A DNA stretch of 64,000 nt. Origin: Clostridia bacterium (GTDB lineage Bacteria; Bacillota_A; Clostridia; Christensenellales; Aristaeellaceae). Position numbers and translations under genes: made by a program. Position 1 is the first letter of the stretch; each line of letters opens with the position of its first letter. This document shows positions 48,892-57,912 of the stretch, piece by piece. The notes below the pieces were generated by a model, which was not told where the DNA came from, searched no databases, and saw only the letters and a program-made list of their open reading frames with translations. Location: positions 25,079-89,078 of the forward strand of contig JAFWYA010000056.1 of NCBI GenBank assembly GCA_017517815.1, written 5' to 3'.

Positions 48892-49655
48892 GTCTGACGA
48901 AATTCATTCTGCGTTTTGCCGCGCCCATCCCAAAGATTGAGCAGTTTGACCGTTTCCTGTTTATTGGCCCGCACCCGGATGACATCGAGATCGGCGCGGG
49001 TGCAACCGCAGCCAAACTGGCTGCGGCCGGCAAAAAAGTGTGCTTCCTCATCTGCACAGACGGACGCTATGGCGAAGGCAACGTGCCGCAGACCGGCGAT
49101 GCGCTGGCACAGCTGCGCCGTGAGGAAGCCATTTCCGCCGCTGCTTCGCTGGGCATAACGGACGTGCGTTTTCTGAACCTGTCCGACGGCGGATTCTACT
49201 CGCCTGAAGAACTGGCCAGCGGCATCGCGCAAGTCATTGGCGATTTCCAGCCGGACGTGGTGCTGGCGCCTGATCCCTGCGTTGCAACAGAAGGCCACAC
49301 CGACCACCTGAACGTGGGCAATGCAGTTCGCAAGCTGGCATGCTTCGCCAATTATCCGGGCATCATGCAAAAGTATGGCGCAAAGGCTGCAAAGCTTAAG
49401 GCCGTTGCATTCTTCATGACTGCCAGACCCAACCAGTACATCAAAACGACCGGTTTTGTTCAAAAGCAGCTGAGCGCGCTGTTTGACTGCCATCTCAGCC
49501 AGTTTCCCGCCGGAGACGACACCGGCAAAATGATCGCCCAGTACCTCAAGCTGCGCGCACGCGACTTTGGTCTGCGCAGCCTGAAAGGGCAGGCCGAGGG
49601 CTTCCGCGTACTGGGTATGCTGCACATGCACTGCATGCCGGAAAGCGAATCATAA
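48888..49655 (+). CDS. PIG-L/LmbE family deacetylase
   Basis: 255 residues. The zinc motif is GPHPDDIEIGAGA at 28-40, with the second ligand in EGHTDHLNVG near 137-146. Family members remove acetyl groups from N-acetylglucosamine-type sugars. No signal peptide. Coupled to the GPH symporter, which suggests deacetylation of an imported amino sugar. Confidence 0.9.
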   Translation: MSLTKFILRFAAPIPKIEQFDRFLFIGPHPDDIEIGAGATAAKLAAAGKKVCFLICTDGRYGEGNVPQTGDALAQLRREEAISAAASLGITDVRFLNLSDGGFYSPEELASGIAQVIGDFQPDVVLAPDPCVATEGHTDHLNVGNAVRKLACFANYPGIMQKYGAKAAKLKAVAFFMTARPNQYIKTTGFVQKQLSALFDCHLSQFPAGDDTGKMIAQYLKLRARDFGLRSLKGQAEGFRVLGMLHMHCMPESES

Positions 49656-49656
49656 C

Positions 49657-49690
49657 AAAACGGGACTGCATTCATCGCAGTCCCGTTTTT
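49657..49690. terminator. Bidirectional intrinsic terminator
   Basis: AAAACGGGACTGC pairs with GCAGTCCCGTTTT. It overlaps the stop of the convergent ABC ATPase gene. Confidence 0.92.
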
Positions 49691-50252
49691 ATTCCAGTGA
49701 AATCGGCGTATAGCCTTCGGTTTCTTCCCTGTCGTGCGTTACCAGCAGCACCGTTTTGCCCTGTGTGAAGCGATTGACGATCTGCATCACACGTGCGCGT
49801 GTTTCTTTGTCCAGTCCCTTATAGGGTTCGTCCAGAAACAACACGTCAAACTCCGCCAAAAGCGCCCGGCACAGCGCGACGCGCCTTTTCATGCCGCCGC
49901 TGTAGGCACGCACTGGCATGCTCAGGCTTTCGGCCTCAATGCCCAGTTCCAGCAGCAGCGCTTCGATCTGCTCGCGCGGTGCAGGGCTCACCAGCGCCAC
50001 ATTGGCCGCGGCGGTCATCTGCTCCAGCAGCCGGTCTTCCTGAAACACGGCACTCAGCTTTGTTCCCGCAGGCATGCGAACCGTACCTGTATCCGGCCTG
50101 ATCAGCCCCATCAGCAGGTTCAGCAGCGTCGTTTTGCCGCAGCCGGAAGGCCCCATCAGACAGTAATGCCCGCCCTTTTCAAACGAGGCGGAAAAATTGC
50201 GGATGACCTGTTTGCCGTCAAACGCCTTGGAAAGCTCTATTGCTTCCAGCAT
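49689..50252 (-). CDS. ABC transporter ATPase, NitT/TauT type (short)
   Basis: 187 residues, shorter than the usual 240-250. Walker A GPSGCGKTT near 34-42, signature YSGGMKRRVALCRALL, Walker B VLFLDEPYKGLD and the H-loop VTHDREE are all present; the C-terminal tail is missing. Third gene of a binding protein-permease-ATPase operon. It overlaps the permease gene by 16 bp. Confidence 0.9.
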   Translation of the reverse strand: MLEAIELSKAFDGKQVIRNFSASFEKGGHYCLMGPSGCGKTTLLNLLMGLIRPDTGTVRMPAGTKLSAVFQEDRLLEQMTAAANVALVSPAPREQIEALLLELGIEAESLSMPVRAYSGGMKRRVALCRALLAEFDVLFLDEPYKGLDKETRARVMQIVNRFTQGKTVLLVTHDREETEGYTPISLE

Positions 50253-51019
50253 TTCGCCGCCTCCTTTTCGATGTGTCCAAGCAGCAGCTTCAGCAGCTTT
50301 TCACAGCCAATGCTCAAAAGTACGATCACCAGCGTCCAGCAGAACAGATCCGCCGTTTCCAGATAGATCTTCGACTGGTACAGCTTTTCGCCGATCGATC
50401 CCTTCGGTACGCCGATGACCTCGGCCGCAATGCCGCTTTTCCAGCAAAGACCGATGGCGATGGACAGGCCCGAACGCAGGAAGGGCAGCACCTCATAAAG
50501 GTAGATAGCGCGCAGCTGTTTGAAAAACGGCACGCGGAACACCTTGGCCATTTCGATCAGTTTGGGATCTGTACTATCGAGGCCGGTGAGCACGTTGCTG
50601 TAGATGATGGGAAAGCCGATCAATATGCTGATGATGATGCTCAGCTGCCTGCTGGGCACCCACAACAGCACAAGAATCACAAACGACGCCACGGGAATGG
50701 ACTTGATTGCCGCCATCACCGGCGACAACAGTTCGCGCACGATGCGGAAGCGGTAGGAAAGCGCGGCCAACGCAACGGCCAGCAGAGCGCTGAGCACAAA
50801 GCCCAGCAGAATATGTTCCAGCGAAAACAGGATGCTCTGCCAGAAGGCAGGCACCATGATCAGCTGACCCAGACGCTTCAGCGCCGCAAGCGGCGAGGCC
50901 AGAAAAATGGGGTCGTCCACCCACATGGCGGCGATCTGCCACACAAGCAGCCAGAAGATCACCGCCCATGCGGGCAGACGACGTTTTGCTTTTTTAACGC
51001 TGGTAGTAGAAGTCGTCAT
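50237..51019 (-). CDS. ABC transporter permease, NitT/TauT type
   Basis: 260 residues from the ATG at 51019, which lies inside the end of the binding-protein gene (26-bp overlap), so translation is coupled. Five or six membrane segments; coupling loop EMAKVFRVPFFKQLRAIYLYEVLP. The start has no strong ribosome site. Substrates of this class include sulfonates, nitrate, bicarbonate and pyrimidine thiamine precursors; none is indicated here. Confidence 0.9.
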   Translation of the reverse strand: MTTSTTSVKKAKRRLPAWAVIFWLLVWQIAAMWVDDPIFLASPLAALKRLGQLIMVPAFWQSILFSLEHILLGFVLSALLAVALAALSYRFRIVRELLSPVMAAIKSIPVASFVILVLLWVPSRQLSIIISILIGFPIIYSNVLTGLDSTDPKLIEMAKVFRVPFFKQLRAIYLYEVLPFLRSGLSIAIGLCWKSGIAAEVIGVPKGSIGEKLYQSKIYLETADLFCWTLVIVLLSIGCEKLLKLLLGHIEKEAAKCWKQ

Positions 51020-51953
51020 TGGGCAGCGCGCCGCCGACAGCAGCAGGATTCTGCTCAAACAGCACGTTCAGGTAACCGCTCAGCTTGGTCTGCATCTCGG
51101 CGCCTTCGATGCAAACGATGCTGCAGTGAGGCACAGCCTTCTTGGCTACACCCTCGGGGATGATGTCGTAGGAAGCGATGATCTTGGCAGCCTCTTCAAC
51201 ATTGGCGTTGGTGAAGTCCACGCTGGCCTTGTAGCTGTCCAGGAAAGCATTCACAGCTTCGGGATTGTTTTCCACGAACTCCTTGCGAGCTACCACCACG
51301 CCGGTAAGCATGGCGCTGGGGTTTTCGGCATTCTCCTGCAGTTTGGCCCATTCCTGGGTCATGTCCAGCGCAACGCGGATGCCTTCGGCCTTGGTCTGAG
51401 CGGTGGTCACGAAGGGCTGGGGCATCATGGCGACGGAGCCTTCATTGGCCAGCAGGGCGCTGAGGCACTCGGCCTGCTCGCTCTTGAACTCGATGGTCAC
51501 ATCCTTGGCAGGATCGATGCCGTTGGCGCTGAGCACATAGTTGAGGGCATATTCAGGGGTCGCGCCCTTGCCGGCGGAATAGATGGTACGGCCGCGCAGG
51601 TCTTCAATGCTCTTCACGCTGTCGCCGTTTTCAACGATGTACAGCACGCCCAGGGTGTTGATGGCCAGCACCTGCAGCTTGCCCTGCGTTTTGTTGTACA
51701 GCACGGAGGCGACGTTGGCAGGCACGGCGGCGATATCCAGCTCGCCCTTGACCAGCTTGGCATTGATCTCGTCGATCGCAACAATCACGTTAAAGTCGTA
51801 GGTCGCGCCGGCGTCGTCGCTCATCATCTTCACCATACCCATAGCGGTGGGGCCCTTCATGCCGGCCACGCGGGCCACGGGTTCAGCCAGAGAAACAGCG
51901 CAAACGGAAAGAACCATGCAAAGTGCCAGTACGGCAGCCAAAATCTTTTTCAT
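50994..51953 (-). CDS. ABC transporter substrate-binding protein, NitT/TauT type
   Basis: 319 residues. Signal peptide MKKILAAVLALCMVLSVCAV; the Cys at LSVC does not follow a proper lipobox (Val at minus 1), and cleavage after SLA is more likely. The body has the two-lobe pattern of TauA/SsuA/THI5-like proteins (KLVKGELDIAAVPANVASVLYN; GRTIYSAGKGATPEYALNYVL). It is followed by the permease and ATPase and preceded 7 bp away by a TM1266-type regulator. Confidence 0.9.
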   Translation of the reverse strand: MKKILAAVLALCMVLSVCAVSLAEPVARVAGMKGPTAMGMVKMMSDDAGATYDFNVIVAIDEINAKLVKGELDIAAVPANVASVLYNKTQGKLQVLAINTLGVLYIVENGDSVKSIEDLRGRTIYSAGKGATPEYALNYVLSANGIDPAKDVTIEFKSEQAECLSALLANEGSVAMMPQPFVTTAQTKAEGIRVALDMTQEWAKLQENAENPSAMLTGVVVARKEFVENNPEAVNAFLDSYKASVDFTNANVEEAAKIIASYDIIPEGVAKKAVPHCSIVCIEGAEMQTKLSGYLNVLFEQNPAAVGGALPNDDFYYQR

Positions 51954-51960
51954 AATTGGA

Positions 51961-52230
51961 TCAACCTTTCTTTTCTTCTTTTTTGTTTCCTGATGCAGCC
52001 AGCGCGCTTTTGGCCTGTACGCCGCTGAGGTTTCCCAGTCGGCCTGTCATAGCGCCCAGCCGCTCGTTGGTACCCTTGACGATGAGGCCGATGACCGCCT
52101 CACCCGTCTGCTGGTCTGGAACGCCGATGCGTCCGCGGATGATATCGCCAAACTGCGACAGGATCTCGTTCACCGCTGCAGCAGCAGCGCGTTCTTCAAT
52201 GATGATCCCCACAAAACCCATTCGTTCCAT
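51961..52230 (-). CDS. TM1266-type putative iron-only hydrogenase system regulator
   Basis: 89 residues from the ATG at 52230 (GAGGGA upstream). MERMGFVGIIIEERAAAAAV and GVPDQQTGEAVIGLIVKGT are the ACT-like ferredoxin fold of the TM1266 family, which accompanies FeFe-hydrogenase maturation genes. No hydrogenase gene is in the window. It is the first full-length gene of the operon with the NitT/TauT-type transporter, an unexpected partner. Confidence 0.85.
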   Translation of the reverse strand: MERMGFVGIIIEERAAAAAVNEILSQFGDIIRGRIGVPDQQTGEAVIGLIVKGTNERLGAMTGRLGNLSGVQAKSALAASGNKKEEKKG

Positions 52231-52296
52231 TTTGTTTTCCCTCATTTGTTTTGAAATACAAAAAGCGCAGCCACAGCCTGTTTTCATCCAGCCGGA

Positions 52297-52326
52297 CTAC
52301 GACTTCAAAGCATCACTTCTGCGCAT
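52297..52326 (-). CDS. Nine-residue leader peptide (candidate)
   Basis: MRRSDALKS followed by TAG. A strong GGAAGGAGG lies 8 bp before the ATG, much better than the site of the regulator gene 70 bp downstream. The leader between the promoter (TATAAT at 52448-52453) and this peptide is about 115 nt and GC-rich, with possible pairing (GGAGCGG, CGGCAACG, GGCGGAGGCG). It could be an attenuation peptide or part of a leader-RNA switch. Confidence 0.4.
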   Translation of the reverse strand: MRRSDALKS

Positions 52327-52447
52327 GGCAGTGCCTCCTTCCTTATCTTGGACGAGGATCTCTCCGCGCCCGCAACCGGGAGTGTTTGTTGTACCAGCAC
52401 GCCTCCGCCTTACGTTGCCGCTTGGCTTTGCCGCTCCGGTCGTGTGT

Positions 52448-52453
52448 ATTATA
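52448..52453 (-). promoter_or_regulatory. Minus-10 box of the TM1266-ABC transporter operon
   Basis: Perfect TATAAT on the minus strand; no good minus-35 is seen at 16-18 bp, so activation by another factor is possible. Confidence 0.45.
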
Positions 52454-52486
52454 CCCTATTTTGGATGAAATGAAAACGGTAATTTA

Positions 52487-52528
52487 CGAGAGGGAGTCAT
52501 TCTTTTGCAAAAGAATAACTCCCTCTCG
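52487..52528. repeat. 42-bp near-perfect palindrome
   Basis: Two 21-bp arms with a single mismatch and no loop (CGAGAGGGAGT at one outer end, ACTCCCTCTCG at the other, TTTTGCAAAA at the centre). It sits between the promoter of the transporter operon and the end of the S41 protease gene. A second hairpin, TCCCATCCAG/CTGAATGGGA, follows at 52534-52557. They may be 3' ends or a small mobile repeat. Confidence 0.55.
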
Positions 52529-52567
52529 CGCTCTCCCATCCAGAAACCTGAATGGGATGCTCTTTTT

Positions 52568-53809
52568 TCACTTTTCAATCAACTCCAGAGCAATGTCATA
52601 GGCGGCCTTAAGCTGTGCATCCGCCAGATCGCCCAACTGATACATGGTGGTGTCGCCTTCCGGCATTTCAGCGATCACGTCGGGGGTAATGCCCACCTTG
52701 TGCACCTCGTTGCCGTTGGGCGTGAAGTACTGGGCGACCGTCACCTGCATGCCCGCGCCGCGGGTGCCAACGGGCAGCACATACTGCACAACGCCCTTGC
52801 CATAGGACTGCGTGCCCACGATGGTAGCGCGGCCCAGATCCTGCAGCGCGCCGGAAAGAATTTCCGACGCAGAGGCGGAGTATTCATTGATGAGTACCAC
52901 AATGGGAATGTCGTTTTCCTTGCCGTCGGTGGTGGTAGTATAGTATTCGGTTGTGCCGTCGCGATACTTCAGCGACGCCAGATTGCCCTTGGGCAGGAAC
53001 AGGTCGGCAAGCTTCTGGGCGTCGTCCACCCAGCCGCCGGGGTTGTCGCGCAGGTCGATCACCAGTGACTTTGCACCCTGCGCCATCAGATTATCCAGCT
53101 GCACGGCAAAGGTAGGCGCGCAATCGCCGCTGAACTCATACAGCGAAATATAGCCCACGTCGCCTTCCAGCATACAGCTGTTGACCCAGTTGACGTGCAC
53201 AACGGCACGGTTGACCACAAAATCCAGCAGCTGGTCGCCGCGCAGAACGGTCACGTTGACAGGCTTACCCACCTCGCCGCGCATGATGTCGACAGCTTCC
53301 TGCAGGTTGGTGGCAACCACGTCCAAATCCTCCACCTTGGTGAGGATATCTCCCTTGCGCATGCCCACCTCCAGCGCGGGGCTGTCGAGGAACACACGGC
53401 TAATGGTGCACAGGCCCGTGGTGTAGTCCGCCATAATCTGAATGCCGATACCGGCGTATTCGCCCTCGTCGTCCTCCCACATGGCGGCAAAGTCTTCGGG
53501 GGTATAGTAGAAGGTATAGGGGTCCTCCAAACCGTACAGCAGGCCCATGGCAGCGCCGTCAAGCATAGCCTGCTGATCCGGCTCCTGATAATAGTACAGG
53601 TCAACGATCTGACGCAGTTCCTCCAGCTCGGCATAGCTTTGCAGGCGCTCGTACTCTTCCACGCTGATGGTCACGGTTTCGCCGTCGGTCACAGGGGCCT
53701 GAGCGGTCTCGGTAATAGTGGTGGGCAGCAGCGCGCAGCCGGTCAAAAGCACGGAAAGCATGACGAGCAGCGCCGCGAGCCTGACGCCCCTGTTGGGAAT
53801 ATGCTTCAT
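52568..53809 (-). CDS. S41 family carboxy-terminal processing protease, lipoprotein
   Basis: 413 residues. Signal with a true lipobox (LLTGC, Cys25). A PDZ domain covers about 110-200 (GIGIQIMADYTTGLCTISRVF; GMRKGDILTKVEDLDV). The catalytic Ser is in NEYSASASEIL and the Lys in SYGKGVVQ, as in CtpA. It is anchored outside the membrane and trims secreted or envelope proteins. It follows the PucR-type regulator gene by 22 bp. Confidence 0.93.
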   Translation of the reverse strand: MKHIPNRGVRLAALLVMLSVLLTGCALLPTTITETAQAPVTDGETVTISVEEYERLQSYAELEELRQIVDLYYYQEPDQQAMLDGAAMGLLYGLEDPYTFYYTPEDFAAMWEDDEGEYAGIGIQIMADYTTGLCTISRVFLDSPALEVGMRKGDILTKVEDLDVVATNLQEAVDIMRGEVGKPVNVTVLRGDQLLDFVVNRAVVHVNWVNSCMLEGDVGYISLYEFSGDCAPTFAVQLDNLMAQGAKSLVIDLRDNPGGWVDDAQKLADLFLPKGNLASLKYRDGTTEYYTTTTDGKENDIPIVVLINEYSASASEILSGALQDLGRATIVGTQSYGKGVVQYVLPVGTRGAGMQVTVAQYFTPNGNEVHKVGITPDVIAEMPEGDTTMYQLGDLADAQLKAAYDIALELIEK

Positions 53810-53831
53810 TCAGCAGCACCTCATTTTCTGA

Positions 53832-54902
53832 TCAGTAGATCTGCCTGGGCTTTTCCTGCCCGCACTTTTTGAGCTCGCACAGAATTTTGAATGTGACCGC
53901 ATCGTCAAAGTGGCGCAAATCCAGCCCGGTCTGCCGCTGCACCTTGTCAAGGCGGTATACCAGAGTGTTGCGGTGGATAAACAGCTGGCGCGCCGTATCG
54001 GAAAGGTTCAGATCCTTGCGGAAGAACATGTCGATGGTCTGCAGCATTTCCTCGTTGAACAGCTTGGCCGTCTTGCGGTTAAACAGCAGGTTGTGATAAT
54101 GCATGCTGTCCTCGCGGGGAATATTCATGAGGAAGCGTTCCAGCATCAAACGGCGGAACACGTGGATGGTGTCGGCCGGGCGGAACACATGGCCCACTTC
54201 CATAGCGCGGCGCGCCTCAGCATAGCTTTCGCCAAGCTGCGCCAGGTTATGCTTTGTCTCACCAATGCCAACCAGCACATTCTGCACAGCTTCTTCCATC
54301 AGGGTTTCCTGCACAGCCTCGGCATACTGGAACAAATCCTCCGTGCCGTCAAAGCCGTCCATATCCTTGACGAGCGCCACCAGATGGCGGTTCATCTCCA
54401 CCAGCACGTCGCTGTCGCTAAGCGGGATGACCTCGCCCATGACGCTGTAGGCGCTGGCGTGATCCGCCTGTTCCACCTGAAAAAGCATAACGCATCGGTC
54501 GCTTTCCATAGCGATCTGATGCTCGGCAGCATGCGAGGAAAGGTCGGTGCCGCTGAGTTCCTGACGAAGAATGCGGCGATATACATCCGTATGGCTGGCG
54601 ATGGAGAGGTTGGCCTTGAACATACCCATCAGCATGACGTCAGCTACGCACAGCACGTCCTCGGCCCCGGCAGCGCCCGCGGGCGCAACCAGATACAGTA
54701 CCGGGTTCATATCCAGCGCACGGAAGAGGCTGTCGCCCACGCGGTGGTTGATGCCATGCGCGGGCATCCCCGCGGGCAACCGGATGGCTTCGCCATTGTC
54801 AGGCACAAGGCACTGGCCCTCGGCGTCCGTCAGCTTCAAAGAAATGCTGAGCGTATCAAACACCCGGGCGATCTTTTGAATATATCGCTTCTCAATATAC
54901 AC
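53832..54902 (-). CDS. PucR/CdaR-type transcriptional regulator
   Basis: 356 residues from the GTG at 54902, with AGGAGAGGAG upstream. The C-terminal 60 residues (LSDTARQLFIHRNTLVYRLDKVQRQTGLDLR) are the PucR helix-turn-helix. The N-terminal 150 residues include a GAF/PAS-like sensor and a GGDEF-like middle part typical of CdaR proteins. Ligand unknown. In an operon with the S41 protease. Confidence 0.87.
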   Translation of the reverse strand: MYIEKRYIQKIARVFDTLSISLKLTDAEGQCLVPDNGEAIRLPAGMPAHGINHRVGDSLFRALDMNPVLYLVAPAGAAGAEDVLCVADVMLMGMFKANLSIASHTDVYRRILRQELSGTDLSSHAAEHQIAMESDRCVMLFQVEQADHASAYSVMGEVIPLSDSDVLVEMNRHLVALVKDMDGFDGTEDLFQYAEAVQETLMEEAVQNVLVGIGETKHNLAQLGESYAEARRAMEVGHVFRPADTIHVFRRLMLERFLMNIPREDSMHYHNLLFNRKTAKLFNEEMLQTIDMFFRKDLNLSDTARQLFIHRNTLVYRLDKVQRQTGLDLRHFDDAVTFKILCELKKCGQEKPRQIY

Positions 54903-55059
54903 AGCTTGTTCTCCTCTCCTTCGGGGGCCGTTTTGGCAAACGGTTGGTTTGATTATAGCACAACCCACCCCGCAAGGAAAGAAAAAAGGCAGAATTTACA
55001 GTGTGTTCAAAGCGGAAAACGTTGTTAAATCAGGAAACGCAGCGAACCACAGCGAGAAA

Positions 55060-56190
55060 TCATGCCAGAATACGCCGCACTTCATTCGCCAGCGCATCCA
55101 TTTCCTCCTCTGTGTTATAGATGCCCACGCTGGCCCTGCATGCGCCTGTGTGCAGCGTGCCCATCCACTGATGCACCGACGGTGCGCAGTGCAGCCCGGC
55201 CCGCAGGGCAAAACCCGCTTTGGCAAGCGCATCGCACAGTGCGCCGGAATCCATCTGCTCCGGCACAAAGCTCACAACGCCCACTTTAGGCGCAGCAAGA
55301 TTTCCAAGCACGCGCAATCCCCGTATATTTCCCAGCTGCATGCGCAGCCTGTCGGCCAGACGGCTTTCATATTCTTCGATCTGCTCCCGATGACTCAGTG
55401 CAAAGCGCGCGCCCACAAACAGCCCTGCAATACCGGGCAGGTTCGCCGTGCCGCTTTCATAGCGGTCGGGCAACTGCATGGGCTGCTCAAAGCTTTCGCT
55501 CTGCGATCCTGTGCCGCCGGTCACAAGCGGCGTTGGCAGCATGCCGCGGCCAAGCACCAGTACGCCGGTTCCATGCGGCCCAAGCAGTCCCTTGTGTCCC
55601 GGCATGGCAATCATATCCGCTCCCAGCGACTGAAGCGACACATCCAGTATGCCAGCCGTCTGTGCCGCATCCACCAGCAAGGGAATGCCGTAGGGCTGCA
55701 GCGCATCTGCAATCTGCCTGACAGGCTGTACAATGCCCGTTACATTGCTGGCATGGCAAATGATGCAAAGCGCCGTTTTGGGCGTGACGGCTGCGCTCAC
55801 GCTTTCCGGGGTGATAAGCCCTGCGGCGTTGGGCGGCAGCGTGCGCACGCGGATAGACCCTTCCCGTTCCATTCCTTTCAGCACACGCATCACGGCATTG
55901 TGCTCCGCATAGGAACAAATGACTTCATCGCCCTCATAAAGCAGGCCGCGGATGGCCAGATTGAGCGATTCGGTGCAGCTGGATGTAAAAATCACATTTT
56001 CCGCCGACGGCGCTCCGAATGACTGCGCCAGCAGTTCGCGGCAGTTTTGAATGATACGCCCGCTGCAAAGCGACAGACTGTGACCGGAACGTCCCGGATT
56101 GCCGCCCAGTTTTTGCAAAGTACCTGCCATCGCACGCACCACCATGGGCGGTTTGGGCCAGGATGTTGCTGCATTATCCAGATAGATCAT
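55060..56190 (-). CDS. Cysteine desulfurase / class V aminotransferase (CsdB-like)
   Basis: 376 residues from the ATG at 56190 (GGGAGGAAT upstream). MIYLDNAATSWPKPPMVVRA is the family start; the PLP lysine is in MPGHKGLLGPHGTG, and the catalytic Cys is probably in LRAGLHCAPSVHQWMGT. It would supply sulfur or selenium from cysteine or selenocysteine. It is divergent from a DUF3343 gene only 70 bp away, a pairing seen in selenium and thiol metabolism. Confidence 0.9.
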   Translation of the reverse strand: MIYLDNAATSWPKPPMVVRAMAGTLQKLGGNPGRSGHSLSLCSGRIIQNCRELLAQSFGAPSAENVIFTSSCTESLNLAIRGLLYEGDEVICSYAEHNAVMRVLKGMEREGSIRVRTLPPNAAGLITPESVSAAVTPKTALCIICHASNVTGIVQPVRQIADALQPYGIPLLVDAAQTAGILDVSLQSLGADMIAMPGHKGLLGPHGTGVLVLGRGMLPTPLVTGGTGSQSESFEQPMQLPDRYESGTANLPGIAGLFVGARFALSHREQIEEYESRLADRLRMQLGNIRGLRVLGNLAAPKVGVVSFVPEQMDSGALCDALAKAGFALRAGLHCAPSVHQWMGTLHTGACRASVGIYNTEEEMDALANEVRRILA

Positions 56191-56260
56191 TGTTATTCCT
56201 CCCTCACGCCCGCAATGGGCCTGCGTATACTGTATGAAGAAGGAAGGAGGAAATGAACGT

Positions 56261-56530
56261 ATGCAGCAGGAAGTTTTCGGGATCGCCTCGTTCCGTTCAA
56301 GGCAGCAGGTGCTGAAATTCGAAGGCGCTCTCAGGCGCAGCGGCATCAAAGTAGAGGTGATCACCACCCCGCGCGACGTGTCGGTGGGCTGCGGGCTGAG
56401 CGTGAAGTTTGACCTTGGCGACGCCCAGCATGTGATGGAGGTATACAATCAGCTGCGGCCATCCAACCTGATCGGCTTTTACCGTGTGGAACGCACCAGC
56501 GGACAGCGCACCATCACCCGTCCCCTGTAA
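56261..56530 (+). CDS. DUF3343 protein (putative Se/S carrier-like)
   Basis: 89 residues from the ATG at 56261 (GGAAGGAGG about 9 bp upstream). FGIASFRSRQQVLKFEGALR, then ITTPRDVSVGCGLSVKFDL with the conserved Cys, is the DUF3343 signature. Members are thought to carry sulfur or selenium. Divergent from the cysteine desulfurase. Confidence 0.87.
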   Translation: MQQEVFGIASFRSRQQVLKFEGALRRSGIKVEVITTPRDVSVGCGLSVKFDLGDAQHVMEVYNQLRPSNLIGFYRVERTSGQRTITRPL

Positions 56531-56537
56531 TCAAAAA

Positions 56538-56567
56538 AGGACTGCCGCGTTTCTTCGCAGCAGTCCT
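56538..56567. terminator. Intrinsic terminator between convergent genes
   Basis: AGGACTGC pairs with GCAGTCCT with an inner GCG/CGC stem; A-rich on the left, so it also serves the minus-strand decarboxylase gene. Confidence 0.8.
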
Positions 56568-56571
56568 GAAT

Positions 56572-57912
56572 TCATTTTTTGACCACGCAGCAGCTTTCAA
56601 TGCCATAGTACGCAAAGCATCGTACTGCACTTTCGTCGATCTGTTCACCGCATACCACAACAGGCACGGCAGGCGGGCAGGTCACGCTGGGCGCAGCCAG
56701 CACGCGTCCCACGGCATCCCTTACAGGGATGGTTTCCTGCGGGGCAAACAGCGCTTCCTGTGGACGCATTGCCTGCACAGGCTCAGCCAGCACAGGCGGC
56801 TGCTCGTTAATGGCTTCGCGCGCAGGCACGCTGCACAGCCATTTGACCAGCTGCTGCACATCCTCTGCGGAAGCCTCAGGCGTAAACATCATCACCACGT
56901 TATCCGGGTCAGCAAATTCAACCCAAACGTTTTTCTGCGCAAGCCATGCAGCCAGCTCGTCGCCGCGCCATCCGCGGCATTTGGGCATGATGTTCCATTT
57001 CAGCGGTTCATCGCCTGTGAGCTGGTATCCGTTTGCCGTCAGTTCCGCGCGTGCACGGGCGAGCATGAGGCTGGCGTCTGCCAGCTTGTCGGCATACCCG
57101 TCCGCCAGATAGGCGTTGGCCTGATCCAGCGACTGCAGGATCAGATACGACGGGCTGGTGGAGGCAAACAGCGAAAGCGCATTCTCGGCCTGCTCAAGCA
57201 GCTGCGCAGGCGCTTTTCCCGACAGATGCAGGTACGCGCCTCCAGTGAGTACAGGCAGCGTTTTATGCGCCGAGTCGCAGCACAGATCCGCACCCAGATC
57301 GATGGGATGCCTCGACACCGGCAGGAATTTCAGATATGCACCATGTGCATTGTCCACCGCCAGCAGCGTTCCATTTTTGCGGCACAGTTGACTCAGCGCA
57401 TGCAGATCAGCACAGTTGCCCAGATAGTCCGGGCTGGTCACATACAAAGCAGTTGGCCTGCGTTCTTCCAGCACGCGGCTGACTTCTTCCAGATCCAGCT
57501 CGCAGGTCGTCACACTGCCGGGCGTTTTGGGAAACAGCCAGCAGATGTCAATGTCCAATAGCGCTGCAGCAGTCATAAACACCTTGTGCGCATTGCGCGC
57601 AGCTGCGATCAGCGGCCGTCTGCCCTGCCTGCGCGCCTCCTGAGCGATCAGGTACAGCATGGCGCGGATGCACAGCGACGAGCCCTCTGCGGAGTACAGC
57701 GTGCGCCCGGTTTCAAACAGCTCGCCGGCATTCTGCTCGCTTTCGCAGATGATGCCCCGCGCGCTGTAGAGCACATCCGCCCCGCCAATCTCAGTGATAT
57801 CCGCCGCCTCCGGGCCGGTAAACACCTGTCCCTTATGGCCGGGCATATGCAGCCGAAGCGGCTTTTGCTGCTGATAGGCTTTTACGAAATCACAAATCGG
57901 CGTGCGGCTCAT
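56572..57912 (-). CDS. Orn/Lys/Arg decarboxylase-family PLP enzyme in the SCIFF operon
   Basis: 446 residues from the ATG at 57912, whose A overlaps the maturase stop (ATGA). LRLHMPGHKGQVFTG near 20-35 and the PLP lysine in DSAHKTLPVLTGGAYLH near 220 match the aminotransferase-like fold of speA/cadA-type decarboxylases. It is the short type (no wing domain) found in clostridia. Substrate unclear: arginine, lysine or ornithine. It is translationally coupled to the SCIFF maturase. Confidence 0.87.
   Translation of the reverse strand: MSRTPICDFVKAYQQQKPLRLHMPGHKGQVFTGPEAADITEIGGADVLYSARGIICESEQNAGELFETGRTLYSAEGSSLCIRAMLYLIAQEARRQGRRPLIAAARNAHKVFMTAAALLDIDICWLFPKTPGSVTTCELDLEEVSRVLEERRPTALYVTSPDYLGNCADLHALSQLCRKNGTLLAVDNAHGAYLKFLPVSRHPIDLGADLCCDSAHKTLPVLTGGAYLHLSGKAPAQLLEQAENALSLFASTSPSYLILQSLDQANAYLADGYADKLADASLMLARARAELTANGYQLTGDEPLKWNIMPKCRGWRGDELAAWLAQKNVWVEFADPDNVVMMFTPEASAEDVQQLVKWLCSVPAREAINEQPPVLAEPVQAMRPQEALFAPQETIPVRDAVGRVLAAPSVTCPPAVPVVVCGEQIDESAVRCFAYYGIESCCVVKK

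Noticed and set aside
52288..52445. TPP riboswitch before the NitT/TauT-type transporter
   Set aside because: The CTGAGA and other thiamine-box motifs are absent.
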